A stretch of DNA of 64,000 nt, from contig CAVRHV010000007.1 in the NCBI GenBank assembly GCA_963721075.1, positions 124,001 through 188,000 of the forward strand, read 5' to 3'. Origin of the DNA: DATFVA01 sp963721075. GTDB lineage: Bacteria > Bacteroidota > Ignavibacteria > Ignavibacteriales > Ignavibacteriaceae. This document shows positions 18,567 through 28,015 of the stretch, in pieces. Under the pieces are notes generated by a model, which was given only the letters and a program-made list of their open reading frames with translations, was not told where the DNA came from and made no database searches. Both the position numbers and the translations under genes were made by a program. Position 1 is the first letter of the stretch. Each line of letters starts with the position of its first letter.

Positions 18567-18990
18567 TGTCTTTTCTGCCATTTAGTTGAACAATAATTTC
18601 ACGGTTTCGTGAACGGTTATCAAAGTCGATTAGAATTATCTGCTGCCATGTACCAAGCAGCATTTTTTTATTAACAAATGGAACGGTAAACGACGCACCC
18701 TGCAGTGAAGCCCTTATATGCGAGTGTCCGTTTCCATCATGCCAGGTATCATCATGCTTATAAGATCTGTTAGAGGGAACCAGTTTCTCAAAGAATTCAG
18801 GGTAATCCTTTCTAAGACCGGGTTCGAACTCGATTGTTGTTATCCCTGCGGTTGATCCCCCGACAAAAATTAATGCATTTCCTTCAACAATGGATGAATT
18901 GGCAATTTCATCTGAAATCTTTTGGGTAATATCAATCATGTCGGCGTTTCCGCGGGTGCTCACTTTTATGCTTCGGGTTTCAACAGCCAT
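18559..18990 (-). CDS. YjbQ/UPF0047 family protein
   Basis: 143 aa from the ATG at 18990 (MAVETRSIKVSTRGNADMID); the open frame reaches 19059 but the extra 23 residues are not family-like. Conserved core: FVGGSTAGITTIEFEPGL, then WHDGNGHSHIRASLQGAS and LGTWQQIILIDFDNR. The family forms trimers with a conserved His cluster, and some members show weak thiamin phosphate synthase activity. True role unresolved. Followed directly by the S1/P1-type gene. Confidence 0.9.
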   Translation of the reverse strand: MAVETRSIKVSTRGNADMIDITQKISDEIANSSIVEGNALIFVGGSTAGITTIEFEPGLRKDYPEFFEKLVPSNRSYKHDDTWHDGNGHSHIRASLQGASFTVPFVNKKMLLGTWQQIILIDFDNRSRNREIIVQLNGRKDNE

Positions 18991-19331
18991 TACTTCAGTT
19001 TTAACAGAATAATTCAAAAATATCGTGGAAAAATTACTTAAGCACGACCCGAAATACAAGGTAATAGGTTCGTCATCTCAAAACGGTTTTTACATAATAA
19101 CATCATCCGGTAATATTATTTTATCTTTTAAGGAGATATCCTCTGTTTTTCAGTATTTCAAGCGGAGTTGGAGCGCAGTTGGAGCGCAGGTGAAGCGCAG
19201 TTGGAGCGGAGTTGAAGCGCAGTTGGAAGGTTATTGAGCACTGACATTTGGTATGTATTTGGTATTTTGAAGAGGTATGGCTTTTTGATAAATTTGCCTC
19301 ACTCTTCACCTATTTTTTTACAAGGAATTAT
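18991..19331. other. Intergenic region with minisatellite, between divergent yjbQ and ornithine aminotransferase
   Basis: 341 bp without a convincing gene. A GTG-initiated open frame at 19025-19237 (70 codons) runs through an 11-bp tandem repeat and its C-terminal part is the repeat itself, so it is not called. The stretch must carry promoters for both flanking genes. A CAAGGAAT ribosome site precedes the aminotransferase ATG at 19332. Confidence 0.5.
19167..19230. repeat. 11-bp tandem repeat, 5.8 copies
   Basis: The unit is GTTGGAGCGCA. Copies start at 19167, 19178, 19189, 19200, 19211 and 19222 (the last partial, GTTGGAAGG). Copies 1 and 2 are identical; copies 3-5 differ by one or two bases. 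The 11-bp period is not a multiple of three, so it is not a coding repeat. It is GC-richer than its AT-rich surroundings. Confidence 0.9.
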
Positions 19332-20533
19332 ATGAATACAAAAGAATATATTGCTCTGGAGGAAAAATACGGAGCACACAATTATCACCCCCTGGACGTA
19401 GTAATTGAGAAGGCAGAGGGTGTATGGGTTTACGATGTGGATGGAAAGAAATACCTCGACTGCCTGGCTGCGTATTCTGCAGTGAACCAGGGCCATTGTC
19501 ATCCGAGGATCATTAAGGCTTTAAAATCACAGGCTGATAAAGTAACACTTACCTCCCGTGCATTCAGAAATGATCAGCTGCCTCTGCTTTATAAAGAACT
19601 CAGTGAGTTGACCGGTTATGAAATGATACTTCCTATGAACTCCGGTGCTGAAGCTGTTGAAACGGCTCTGAAGGCCGCCAGAAAATGGGGATACACTGTT
19701 AAGAAAATAAAAGAGAATGCTGCCGAAATAATTGCCTGTAATAATAACTTCGGGGGACGTACAATTTCAATAGTCAGTTTCTCATCCACCGATCAGTATA
19801 AAGAAGGATTTGGTCCCTTTACACCGGGATTTAAGTTAATCGATTACGGAAATACTGAACAGCTGGAAAAAGCTATTACTCCGAATACAGCAGCTTTTAT
19901 TGTTGAACCTATCCAGGGTGAAGGCGGCGTAGTTGTTCCTCCCGAGGGATACCTTAAAAAAGCGTATGATATATGTAAGAAGAATAATGTTCTTTTCATA
20001 GCCGACGAAATTCAGTGCGGATTGGGAGAAGCGGTAAGCTCTTTGCATTCCAGTACGAAGGTATTAAGCCTGATGCGGTTATAATAGGGAAAGCCCTTTC
20101 GGGAGGATGTTATCCTGTATCCGCCGTACTTTCAAATAAGGAAGTATTGGGAGTATTCAACCCGGGAGACCATGGCTCTACTTTCGGAGGAAATCCCCTG
20201 GCTGCTGCAGTTGCTCGGGAAAGTCTTAAAGTACTGGTTGAGGAAAATCTTATCGAAAATTCTTATCAGCTTGGAGAGTACTTCCGTAATAAACTTAAAG
20301 ATATTAAGTCAAAGCACGTTAAAGAAGTTAGAGGAAAAGGATTATTCATTGGCGTAGAACTCTATCCCGAAGCCGGCGGCGCCAGGCGTTTTTGTGAAGC
20401 TTTAATGGAAAGAGGGATATTGTGCAAAGAGACTCACGACAATGTTATCCGTTTTGCTCCGCCTCTGGTGATAAAAAAGGAAGATATTGACTGGGTTATT
20501 GAGAATGCCGACTCAGTTCTTAAGATGGATTAA
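19332..20533 (+). CDS. rocD: Ornithine aminotransferase, frameshifted
   Basis: Frames 19332-20084 and 20015-20533 join near 20024-20029 (one base missing in GGATTGGGAGAAGC; restoring it gives the conserved LGRSGK) to give about 400 aa. Features of a class III PLP aminotransferase: MNSGAEAVETALKAARKW, VEPIQGEGGVVVPP, FIADEIQCGLG, the Schiff-base lysine in AVIIGKALSGG, and GSTFGGNPLAAA. It interconverts ornithine and glutamate semialdehyde. The start at 19332 follows CAAGGAATTAT. The stop overlaps, tail to tail, the hybrid kinase gene by 14 bp. Confidence 0.87.
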
Positions 20534-23174
20534 GCAGGTATTCATCAACTATCTGCTTTGTGTCGGAGATTAGCATTTCAAGGTTCTGAAGACGCTGGAG
20601 GATATTCTCAATATCATTGTGTTTTCCTGACAGCTCTATTGCCAGCGCTTCTTCCGCAATTTTAACTGCCCCTATTGATGAGCTCGCACCTTTAATGGTG
20701 TGAGCTTCATTTATAATTTTATCAAGATTTTTACTCTTGATCCACTCTTCAAGACGCTTATACCTGATAATAACGTCCTCAAAAAAGGTCACAAGAAGTT
20801 CTGACTGAAACTCCTTATTTCCCATACTCATTTTGTCAAGATGGTTAAAATCAAACACATCCTGATTGTTATCGGGCAGATCCTCTGTTTCAGATTGATC
20901 TTCCGGCATTGAATTATCGATCTTAAGAAGCTTGTCAATTTTGAGTATCAGTTCATCTCCTGAAATTGGTTTGGTAACATATTCATTCATTCCTGATGCA
21001 AAACATCGTTCTTTGTCACCCTGCATAGCATGAGCAGTAAGAGCTATTATAGGTACCTTCCCGGGATTTCCTTCAAGACGCCTTATCTGGAGCGTAGCCG
21101 AAAATCCGTCCATACCCGGCATCTGGACGTCCATCAGGATAGCATCGTAGATTCCCTTAACCGCCTCGCCGAGAGCTTCAAATCCGTTGGAAACAGCGTG
21201 AGCCTTAAATCCGTAATCTGTTAGTATCTTCATAGCAATCTTCTGGTTGACAACATTATCTTCGGCTAAAAGGATCCTGTATTTTTTCCGAATATTATTA
21301 AAGATTTTCAGATTTACTGCTTTAACAGGTTTATTTCCCTGGAATTCATAAATCCTCGAGAGCTCATTTTCTTTATATAAATGCTGCTCTTTCTGCGTTT
21401 TGAGCTTAAAAGTAAAATAAAATGTACTTCCTGACCCGGGTTTACTCTCAACCCCGATATCCCCATCCATCATATTTACAAATTCCTTGCAGATGACAAG
21501 TCCAAGTCCCGTTCCCCCGAAGTTTCTGGTCGGAGAGTCGTCTACCTGTGAAAAGGGTTTGAAAAGTTCGCCTATCTTATCCTGTGAAATTCCGACACCA
21601 CTGTCTTTTACCGCAACAAAAATTACGGCTTTATCATTTTCCCTTTCTTTAAGGTAAACCGAAATTTCAATTGCCCCTCTGGACGTAAATTTGATGGCAT
21701 TACTTATAAGGTTAACGAATACCTGCCTTAACCTTGTGCTGTCACCAATTAAATTAAGGGGTGTGCCCTTTGCAATAATCTTTTTGATCGACAGACCCTT
21801 CTCTCCGGCACGGGCAAGTAATATTGAAACAGAATCATCAATAATTTTATTAAGGTCTATCTCCTTTTCCTCAAGCTTCACTTTGCCCGACTCAATTTTT
21901 GACAGGTCCAGAATATCGTTGATGATTTCAAGAAGGGATTCGGCAGACTGTTTTGCACCAAGCGCGAATTGTTTCATCTCCTCTTTTGAATCATATACAT
22001 CCTTCTCAATGAGAGTTAAATACCCTATGATACCATTCATCGGAGTACGGATTTCATGGCTCATGTTTGCAAGGAACTGACTTTTAATAATGTTCAGTTT
22101 CTGGGCTTCATTAGCAAGCTTGTCCGCACGATTCTTCTCTTCAACCAGCTGCACCTCTGCCTGCCTGCGTCTGTTTTCTGCTTCAACCTCTTTTGTTATA
22201 TCCTGGATACTTCCTTCAAAATGAATCTCTCCCGAAAGATCATCCTCAACAATACGGTCATTTAGTCTGGCAATAAGTTCTGTACCGTCCTTCTTCAGAA
22301 GTGTAACAGTGTAGTTTTCAACCACCCCTTTTTCTTTAAGTATTTCAATAAGCTTCAGTCTTTCCTTATGATCTTTGTACAGATCGCTCATAAGATTCAG
22401 CTGCATTAATTCATCTTTGCTTTCGTATCCCAGCATTTTTGCAAGGCTTTTATTGACGGTAATGAACCTGCCGTCAAAACTTGACTGGAACATTCCTTCC
22501 AGGGAGTCATCAAAAATTGAACGATATTTTTTCTCTGAAAGTGAAGTTCTGTATGATCTGTCTGCAAGCTGCTGTCTGAGTCTGAAATTTACCGAACTCC
22601 CCACTACAGAAACGACGCTCAGAAACAGGACAAAGAGTACAGATTCAAACATATTCGGTAAAAAGTAAATTTTTGAATCATTCAGAAGTATCGCGGTTGC
22701 AAATACAAGATTGTAATAAATGGCAACGATTATCTGATTTTTAACATCCCAGCTCAGGAATAATGCGGAGGTGAATATCATCAGGGCAACGATCTGTACG
22801 TTCACAATTAGCGTGGAAGGAATAAGGTATATCATGTACCCGGAAGAAAGTATAATCGCCAGCAGCAGAATATGTACTAATACGATAGGATTATCTTGTC
22901 CTTTTTTTGTGCTTAGTAATCCCAGTACGCTGAAAGCCACCAGCGTAGCAGTTAACCTTGTGAAGTAAACCTCATAGGAAAGATTGGAAAAGTGCTTAAC
23001 TTCAAAAATCATTGCAAACAATCCGGAAACTGCTATGAGGAATGAGAGGATCTTAAGAGGAACGATTAATTGTTCTTTTGATTCTTTTTTAAGCTGGGCT
23101 TCTCTTTCATTAGATAAAATTATTTTTGACCGATTAAATAAATCGGCGAATCGCGAATCATTTGCTGCCGGCAT
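20520..23174 (-). CDS. Membrane hybrid histidine kinase with REC and HPt domains
   Basis: 884 aa. Residues of about 36-195 contain roughly six membrane helices. A PAS domain (about 214-330: YRSIFDDSLEGMFQSSFDGR) and a coiled coil (330-365) follow. HisKA has His373 in NMSHEIRTPMNG. The HATPase domain shows the N box (NLISNAIKF), DSGVGIS and GGTGLGL. The receiver domain has the phospho-acceptor Asp682 in LMDVQMPGMDG and Lys in the VTKPIS loop. The C-terminal HPt domain has His825 in AHTIKGASS. All modules of a phosphorelay are present in one chain; the output regulator is not nearby. The signal sensed is unknown. Confidence 0.93.
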   Translation of the reverse strand: MPAANDSRFADLFNRSKIILSNEREAQLKKESKEQLIVPLKILSFLIAVSGLFAMIFEVKHFSNLSYEVYFTRLTATLVAFSVLGLLSTKKGQDNPIVLVHILLLAIILSSGYMIYLIPSTLIVNVQIVALMIFTSALFLSWDVKNQIIVAIYYNLVFATAILLNDSKIYFLPNMFESVLFVLFLSVVSVVGSSVNFRLRQQLADRSYRTSLSEKKYRSIFDDSLEGMFQSSFDGRFITVNKSLAKMLGYESKDELMQLNLMSDLYKDHKERLKLIEILKEKGVVENYTVTLLKKDGTELIARLNDRIVEDDLSGEIHFEGSIQDITKEVEAENRRRQAEVQLVEEKNRADKLANEAQKLNIIKSQFLANMSHEIRTPMNGIIGYLTLIEKDVYDSKEEMKQFALGAKQSAESLLEIINDILDLSKIESGKVKLEEKEIDLNKIIDDSVSILLARAGEKGLSIKKIIAKGTPLNLIGDSTRLRQVFVNLISNAIKFTSRGAIEISVYLKERENDKAVIFVAVKDSGVGISQDKIGELFKPFSQVDDSPTRNFGGTGLGLVICKEFVNMMDGDIGVESKPGSGSTFYFTFKLKTQKEQHLYKENELSRIYEFQGNKPVKAVNLKIFNNIRKKYRILLAEDNVVNQKIAMKILTDYGFKAHAVSNGFEALGEAVKGIYDAILMDVQMPGMDGFSATLQIRRLEGNPGKVPIIALTAHAMQGDKERCFASGMNEYVTKPISGDELILKIDKLLKIDNSMPEDQSETEDLPDNNQDVFDFNHLDKMSMGNKEFQSELLVTFFEDVIIRYKRLEEWIKSKNLDKIINEAHTIKGASSSIGAVKIAEEALAIELSGKHNDIENILQRLQNLEMLISDTKQIVDEYLLNPS

Positions 23175-23311
23175 GTGCCCTTACCATAAAATTCAGAACA
23201 AATCTAATAAAAATAATCTAAGGAATGAATCATTTTTTTCTGTCTTTTACGCTATTTTAGATCTAATAAATATTTTTAGATGTAAAATAATTTTTCTCTG
23301 ACATAACTAAG

Positions 23312-23885
23312 ATGGCCGATTTCTTCTATTCAATTGATCTTACTGTTTTTTATTTTATAAATCATAGTATATCCACCGGTTTTTTTGATAAATTTTTCTC
23401 TCTTATCACAAACGTTAATAACTGGTATATTAGCCTATATAATTCTTCTCGGCATCAGCTTTTTTAAAGGGGGTATTAAGGGTAAGATCGCCGCAGTTGG
23501 AGTAATATTGCTAATTGTGGTTACCGATCAAACAGGCGGTCATTTGCTGAAGGAATTGATCCATCGGGTTCGACCATGTAATGCCCTGAGTGATGCAGTA
23601 ACACCGCTTGGCTGTACCGGATCATACTCTTTCCCCTCCAACCATGCATTTAATAATTTTGCTGCGGCAACCTTCTATTACAGACTTTTTCCTAAACTGA
23701 AATGGGTGCTTTTTATTACCGCCTCACTAATTGCATTATCAAGGGTTTATCTGGGTCTGCATTATCCGTCGGATATTTTAGGAGGAGCTGTGCTTGGTTT
23801 TATTTTTGGTTATCTGTTTGCTGAAATAGCAATTCGAATTAATGAACGATATAATAAAAGGAGTCTAAGTGAAGAGAATAAATGA
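23312..23885 (+). CDS. PAP2-family membrane phosphatase, frameshifted near the N-terminus
   Basis: A start at 23312 (MADFFYSIDLTVFYFINHS) and the frame 23385-23885 join near 23426-23434 (one surplus base) into about 190 aa. The three phosphatase motifs are KELIHRVRP, SFPSNHAF (PSGH variant with Asn) and SRVYLGLHYPSD. Five membrane segments. Members dephosphorylate undecaprenyl pyrophosphate, phosphatidyl phosphates or lipid A. It overlaps the acetyltransferase start by 17 bp. It is divergent from the hybrid kinase, with 137 bp between. Confidence 0.82.
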
Positions 23886-24358
23886 TAAACTTGTAATCCG
23901 TGAGACTTCAAAAGAAGACATACCGCTCATCTATAAGTTAATCCGCGAACTGGCCGATTATGAAAAGCTTTCTGATACTGTTACCGCTGACGAGAAATTA
24001 CTTGAGAAAAACATGTTCGGCAAAAACCGCTATGCCTATGTTGTGATTGCCGAATATGAAGGCAAAGCTGCTGGGTCAGGCACTTTATTTTTACAATTTC
24101 TCTACCTTTAAGGGCAAACCCGGTATCTACCTTGAGGATCTGTATGTTCGTCCCGAGTACAGAAATAAAGGAATCGGGAAAGCTCTGCTGAATTATCTGA
24201 TTGAACTTGCAAAGGAAAATGATTGCGGAAGGGTAGAATGGGTTGTTCTCGACTGGAATGAATCTGCAATAAATTTCTATAAAAGCCTTGGAGCAGAGCC
24301 TATGAATGACTGGATCGTGTTCCGGCTTAGCGAAGAGATGTTTGCCGATAAAAAATAA
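23869..24358 (+). CDS. GNAT acetyltransferase, spermidine-acetyltransferase-like, frameshifted
   Basis: Frames 23869-24111 and 24047-24358 join near 24071-24076 (one surplus base in CTGCTGGGTCAGG) to give about 162 aa. The GTG start has AAAAGGAG upstream. RETSKEDIPLIYKLIRELADYE and YFYNFSTFKGKPGIYLED match the SSAT/diamine acetyltransferase group. The acetyl-CoA motif is VRPEYRNKGIGKALL. Likely acceptors are polyamines or related amines, but the substrate is not proven. The start lies inside the PAP2 gene end. Confidence 0.82.
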
Positions 24359-24442
24359 TGGTTTATCAGCAAAAGTTTTTATCTTTACAACTTAAATTTC
24401 TATCTTTAAGAATAATCAAGCCTAATAAAAACAGGAATCTTT

Positions 24443-25702
24443 ATGGCAGACAATAAAAGAAGAGTTGTCGTTACCGGAATGGGTGCTCTTACCCCGATCG
24501 GGTTATCACCGACAGAGTTCTGGGATAATATGATGATTGGAAAAAGCGGTTCGGAAATGATTAAAGGTTTTGATACTTCAAGGGTTGAAACGAAATTTGC
24601 CTGCGAGGTTAAGGGTTTTGACCCGATAAACTATATTGATAAAAAAACGGCCCGGCGCCTCGACAGATATGCCCAGTACGCTCTGGCCTCAGCCGGTCAG
24701 GCACTTAACGATGCCGGTGTTAAAACAGGTGAATTAACGGATGAAGAAAGGTCAAGAATCGGTGTTATATACGGAAGCGGAATAGGAGGTATCGAAACCT
24801 TCTATCAGCAGTCGGTAATAAATCATACCCAGGGTCCTGACCGTGTTTCCCCGTTCTTTATCCCGATGCTTATACCTGATATTGCCGCAGGCTATATTTC
24901 CATTCATTATGGATTCCGCGGACCGAACTACTGCATTGTTTCTGCCTGTGCTACTGCCAATAATAATATGATTGATGCATTCATGTTGATTCAGCAGGAC
25001 AAAGCAGATATGATCCTAACGGGTGGAAGTGAAGCTGCTGTAAATGAGATTGGAATAGCGGGATTTAATGCCAATAAAGCTTTATCAACAAGGAATGAAT
25101 CACCTGAGACTGCCAGCAGACCTTTTGATCTGACAAGAGACGGTTTTGTGATGGGAGAGGGCGGCGGAAGTCTTGTACTGGAAGAACTGGAACATGCCCG
25201 GAAAAGAGGTGCCAAGATTTACGCTGAAATAATCGGTATGGGCCTTTCTGCGGATGCTTATCATATCACAGCACCTCACCCCGAAGGAATAGGGGCTATC
25301 CTGGCCATGGAGATGGCAATCAAAGATGCCGGAATTTCTCCGCAGGATATAGATTATATAAATATGCATGGAACATCAACTCCCCTGGGTGATATCGGGG
25401 AAACAAAAGCAATTAAAAAAGTATTCGGAGATTATGCCTATAAGATGAATGTGTCATCAACAAAAAGTATGACCGGTCATCTTCTGGGAGCTGCTGGTGC
25501 TGTTGAAGCAATTGCATCAATCCTCGCTATAAATAATAGCAGGATTCCTCCAACGATAAACTTTGAAAATCCTGATCCTGAGTGTGATCTTAATTATACT
25601 TTCAATAAACCTCAGGATAGAGAGGTAAATATTGCGTTAAGCAATGCTTTCGGCTTCGGAGGTCACAATACTTCTGTTATATTCAGGAAATTCCCGGAAT
25701 AA
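24443..25702 (+). CDS. fabF: 3-oxoacyl-[acyl-carrier-protein] synthase II
   Basis: 419 aa thiolase-fold condensing enzyme. The catalytic triad is Cys169 (VSACATANN), His309 (MHGTSTPLGD) and His346 (MTGHLLGAAG). The C-terminal glycine-rich NAFGFGGHNTS is typical. It elongates acyl-ACP with malonyl-ACP in type II fatty acid synthesis. No acpP or other fab gene is adjacent, so it stands alone. It follows the acetyltransferase by 84 bp. Confidence 0.96.
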   Translation: MADNKRRVVVTGMGALTPIGLSPTEFWDNMMIGKSGSEMIKGFDTSRVETKFACEVKGFDPINYIDKKTARRLDRYAQYALASAGQALNDAGVKTGELTDEERSRIGVIYGSGIGGIETFYQQSVINHTQGPDRVSPFFIPMLIPDIAAGYISIHYGFRGPNYCIVSACATANNNMIDAFMLIQQDKADMILTGGSEAAVNEIGIAGFNANKALSTRNESPETASRPFDLTRDGFVMGEGGGSLVLEELEHARKRGAKIYAEIIGMGLSADAYHITAPHPEGIGAILAMEMAIKDAGISPQDIDYINMHGTSTPLGDIGETKAIKKVFGDYAYKMNVSSTKSMTGHLLGAAGAVEAIASILAINNSRIPPTINFENPDPECDLNYTFNKPQDREVNIALSNAFGFGGHNTSVIFRKFPE

Positions 25703-25821
25703 TATTAAACTTCTCTTCTCACCTCACATAGTATCTGATGATGTGAGTGATATCAGCGAGCGTCCTCCCCAGACCTCTTATTTTATTCGATGCGAATAGT
25801 ATGAATAAAATAGGAGAAAAG

Positions 25822-26400
25822 ATGAGATACATTTCGAAAATGGTAATACTTGCAGTTATGCTGTTTTCCATAAACAGTTTTGCACAAATGCACGAAAGAC
25901 CTCCCCAGATGAGACTTACAATGCAGCTTGGGGTAGAAGCCCCGACAGGAGATTTCGGAGATCAGGCTGCGACTGGTTTCGGAATAAATGGAACATTTGA
26001 ATACTGGCAGAATACTCCGCTGGCATTTACGGGATCTATCGGATACAATCATTTCGGTGCAGCAGGAGATCTTCCGGACGAATGGGATTATTCCCTTTCT
26101 GATGTTCCGATCCTCCTTGGATTAAGATACTATCTTTCCCGCGGTGATTTCCACCCATATCTTGGAGCAGAACTTGGCATTCATATACTGACATCTTCAA
26201 GAACAAGAACTGAAGGAAATTCTACAATAACCGTGGATGAGACTAACTCGAGGTTCGGACTGGATCCATTGTTGGGATTCAGATATCATTTAAGTCAATC
26301 CACAGACCTCGATTTTAACATGAAGTACAATATTATTACCACCGAAGGAGGTAATACTAATTTTCTTGGCATAAACGGGGGTGTTCAGATAGCGTTATAA
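25822..26400 (+). CDS. Outer-membrane beta-barrel protein
   Basis: 192 aa from the ATG at 25822, which has TAGGAG 5 bp before it; earlier in-frame ATG codons lack a site. The signal peptide MRYISKMVILAVMLFSINSFAQ is followed by alternating hydrophobic strands (RLTMQLGVEAPTGDFG, FGINGTFEYW, PILLGLRYYL, YLGAELGIHIL) and ends in GGVQIAL, as in small OmpW/OmpA-like eight-stranded barrels. No periplasmic domain is present. Function unknown. Confidence 0.75.
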   Translation: MRYISKMVILAVMLFSINSFAQMHERPPQMRLTMQLGVEAPTGDFGDQAATGFGINGTFEYWQNTPLAFTGSIGYNHFGAAGDLPDEWDYSLSDVPILLGLRYYLSRGDFHPYLGAELGIHILTSSRTRTEGNSTITVDETNSRFGLDPLLGFRYHLSQSTDLDFNMKYNIITTEGGNTNFLGINGGVQIAL

Positions 26401-26414
26401 TTAAATTCTATTGA

Positions 26415-26462
26415 GGCTGTCTCAGAAGTCAGACCACTTTTTGAGACAGTCTTTATTTTTTA
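26415..26462. terminator. Bidirectional terminator between convergent genes
   Basis: GGCTGTCTCA (26415-26424) pairs with TGAGACAGTC (26442-26451), with one G-U, around a 17-base loop, then TTTATTTTTT. It serves the beta-barrel gene (plus) and probably the LolA-like gene (minus, ending at 26453), whose stop lies inside the T tract. The arm resembles that of the ndk terminator (GAGG-T/C-TGTCT). Confidence 0.8.
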
Positions 26463-27157
26463 CCTTCTTCAAAAATACTGTCGGGGATACCTTTATTAAC
26501 TTTATAATCTGAATAAGTAACGTAAACCTTTCCGGTAGTGGTTTTATTCCCGGATTGATTTTCTTTTCCCGAATTTTCCTCCCCGCCGATATCTCCCGTA
26601 ATTTCTTTAGGCATCTGCATTTTCTGAACATTAAATGTGAATATCATCTGTGAAGGCAGAGGGTATTTAATATTATTATCATATTTCAGATCAATTGAAA
26701 AAGTACCGTTTGTCTTTGTGGTTGATTCGATTTTCCTGATAATGAACTGTTCCTTGTCAATCAACAAAGTCGTTAGAATAAGATCTCCCCTGTCTCCCAG
26801 GGGAATGATTTTAACAGAATAACACGGCCGGCCGTCAACTTCCTGATCTTTGTCGAATATGGAGGTATAATCGCCCTCTAAAAAACTGTATGGAGAAAAA
26901 TTGAGACCTTCCTTTGGTAGAAGTGCAAAACCTTCTGATTTTAACCTGATCTTATCAGGTTTTTTGTAGAATATGGTCGCATTCGATTCGGGTACTTTAA
27001 GAAAATCGACATCTACCTTTATAGTGACATTAACTTCGTAATCATTAACTTTCCCGAAATTTTCTTTCACCTTATCAAGAACATCTTCCGGTTTAAGGTT
27101 TTGTCCGAATGAAACTGTCGTGAACAAAAGTAAAATTATAAGATTTTTTATGATCAT
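26453..27157 (-). CDS. LolA-like outer-membrane lipoprotein-sorting family protein
   Basis: 234 aa. The signal peptide is MIIKNLIILLLFTTVSFGQ. The mature chain has the LolA/LppX-like open barrel pattern (DVLDKVKENFGKVNDYEVNV, FYKKPDKIRLKSEGFALL, LLIDKEQFIIRKIE). A low-complexity Gly/Glu/Asn insert (about residues 195-212) precedes the last strands. Such proteins bind acyl chains in the periplasm. It follows an ABC-2 exporter pair by 18 bp on the same strand, so it may be its periplasmic partner; this is inferred. Confidence 0.75.
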   Translation of the reverse strand: MIIKNLIILLLFTTVSFGQNLKPEDVLDKVKENFGKVNDYEVNVTIKVDVDFLKVPESNATIFYKKPDKIRLKSEGFALLPKEGLNFSPYSFLEGDYTSIFDKDQEVDGRPCYSVKIIPLGDRGDLILTTLLIDKEQFIIRKIESTTKTNGTFSIDLKYDNNIKYPLPSQMIFTFNVQKMQMPKEITGDIGGEENSGKENQSGNKTTTGKVYVTYSDYKVNKGIPDSIFEEGKK

Positions 27158-27175
27158 TTTATTTCCCTTTTCCTT

Positions 27176-28015
27176 TCAGGTAAGGATATCTTTTCTCTTA
27201 AAAATAATAACTGTTATAGAAAACAGAACTACGATATGACCGGCAAGTATGGCAACAGCCTTAAAGAAATCAGCAAAATTAACGGGATCATCAAAGAGCA
27301 TTCTCCAGGATGACATATACGTAGTAAAAAGATACGGTTCAAGGTTCCGGAAGAAGTCGACCTGTATAGCTGATAATATCAGGAATACAATAATAACCGC
27401 CATGGTTGAAATAATGGGTCCGATTGCATTTTCCACGAGAGAGGAGAAAAAGAATGCAAGGGCTGTAACGACAGTCATACTTAGTCCCGCAAATCCATAT
27501 GCTATCAAAAATCTCCAGAAGACGTCCTCCCGGGCAAAGATTATGATACCGCTGCTTTTAATTACAATCAGTTCACCAACGCCGAACATAATAATTCCCA
27601 GTCCGAGACTAATAACTGCAAGCCACAACACGAGAAGGTTGGAATATATTAGTCCGGCAATAAATTTTGCAGTTACAATCTTCATTCTAGAAACAGGACG
27701 GGTAACCAGGAGACGGTAGGTACCTGCCGTTGCTTCTCCGGCCAGCAGGTCGCCGGCAACCAGAGCAATCAGGAATGGAATATGGACAGCCAGACTAGTA
27801 AGAATGAAATATGAGATCAGGTATCCGTTGAGCAGATTACCGACAAATACGAATGACTGCTGCAGGTTTCTTGTCATAAAATCGAGTGATTTCTCGCCCT
27901 CGGCAAGCATCGCAAAATTTATAACAGGAACTATAACAGCAATTACAAGGAAACCTATATAGGTTCTCCATTTCTTAAAGATTTTATAAAGTTCTATCCT
28001 GATAAGTGTGGACAT
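27176..28015 (-). CDS. ABC-2 type transporter permease
   Basis: 279 aa with about six membrane segments, starting MSTLIRIELYKIFKKWRTYIG as in the ABC2_membrane group. The ATAGTYRLLVTRPVSRMKIV segment is the conserved cytoplasmic coupling region. It starts immediately after the ATPase gene stop (no gap), so the two make one exporter. The substrate is unknown. Confidence 0.88.
   Translation of the reverse strand: MSTLIRIELYKIFKKWRTYIGFLVIAVIVPVINFAMLAEGEKSLDFMTRNLQQSFVFVGNLLNGYLISYFILTSLAVHIPFLIALVAGDLLAGEATAGTYRLLVTRPVSRMKIVTAKFIAGLIYSNLLVLWLAVISLGLGIIMFGVGELIVIKSSGIIIFAREDVFWRFLIAYGFAGLSMTVVTALAFFFSSLVENAIGPIISTMAVIIVFLILSAIQVDFFRNLEPYLFTTYMSSWRMLFDDPVNFADFFKAVAILAGHIVVLFSITVIIFKRKDILT

Noticed and set aside
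19025..19237. A 70-codon plus-strand open frame
   Set aside because: It has a GTG start without a ribosome site, and its last third is the 11-bp repeat read in frame. No family resemblance.
25723..25747. Hairpin CTCACAT/ATGTGAG after fabF
   Set aside because: The stem is only seven pairs with no T tract, so it is not called a terminator.
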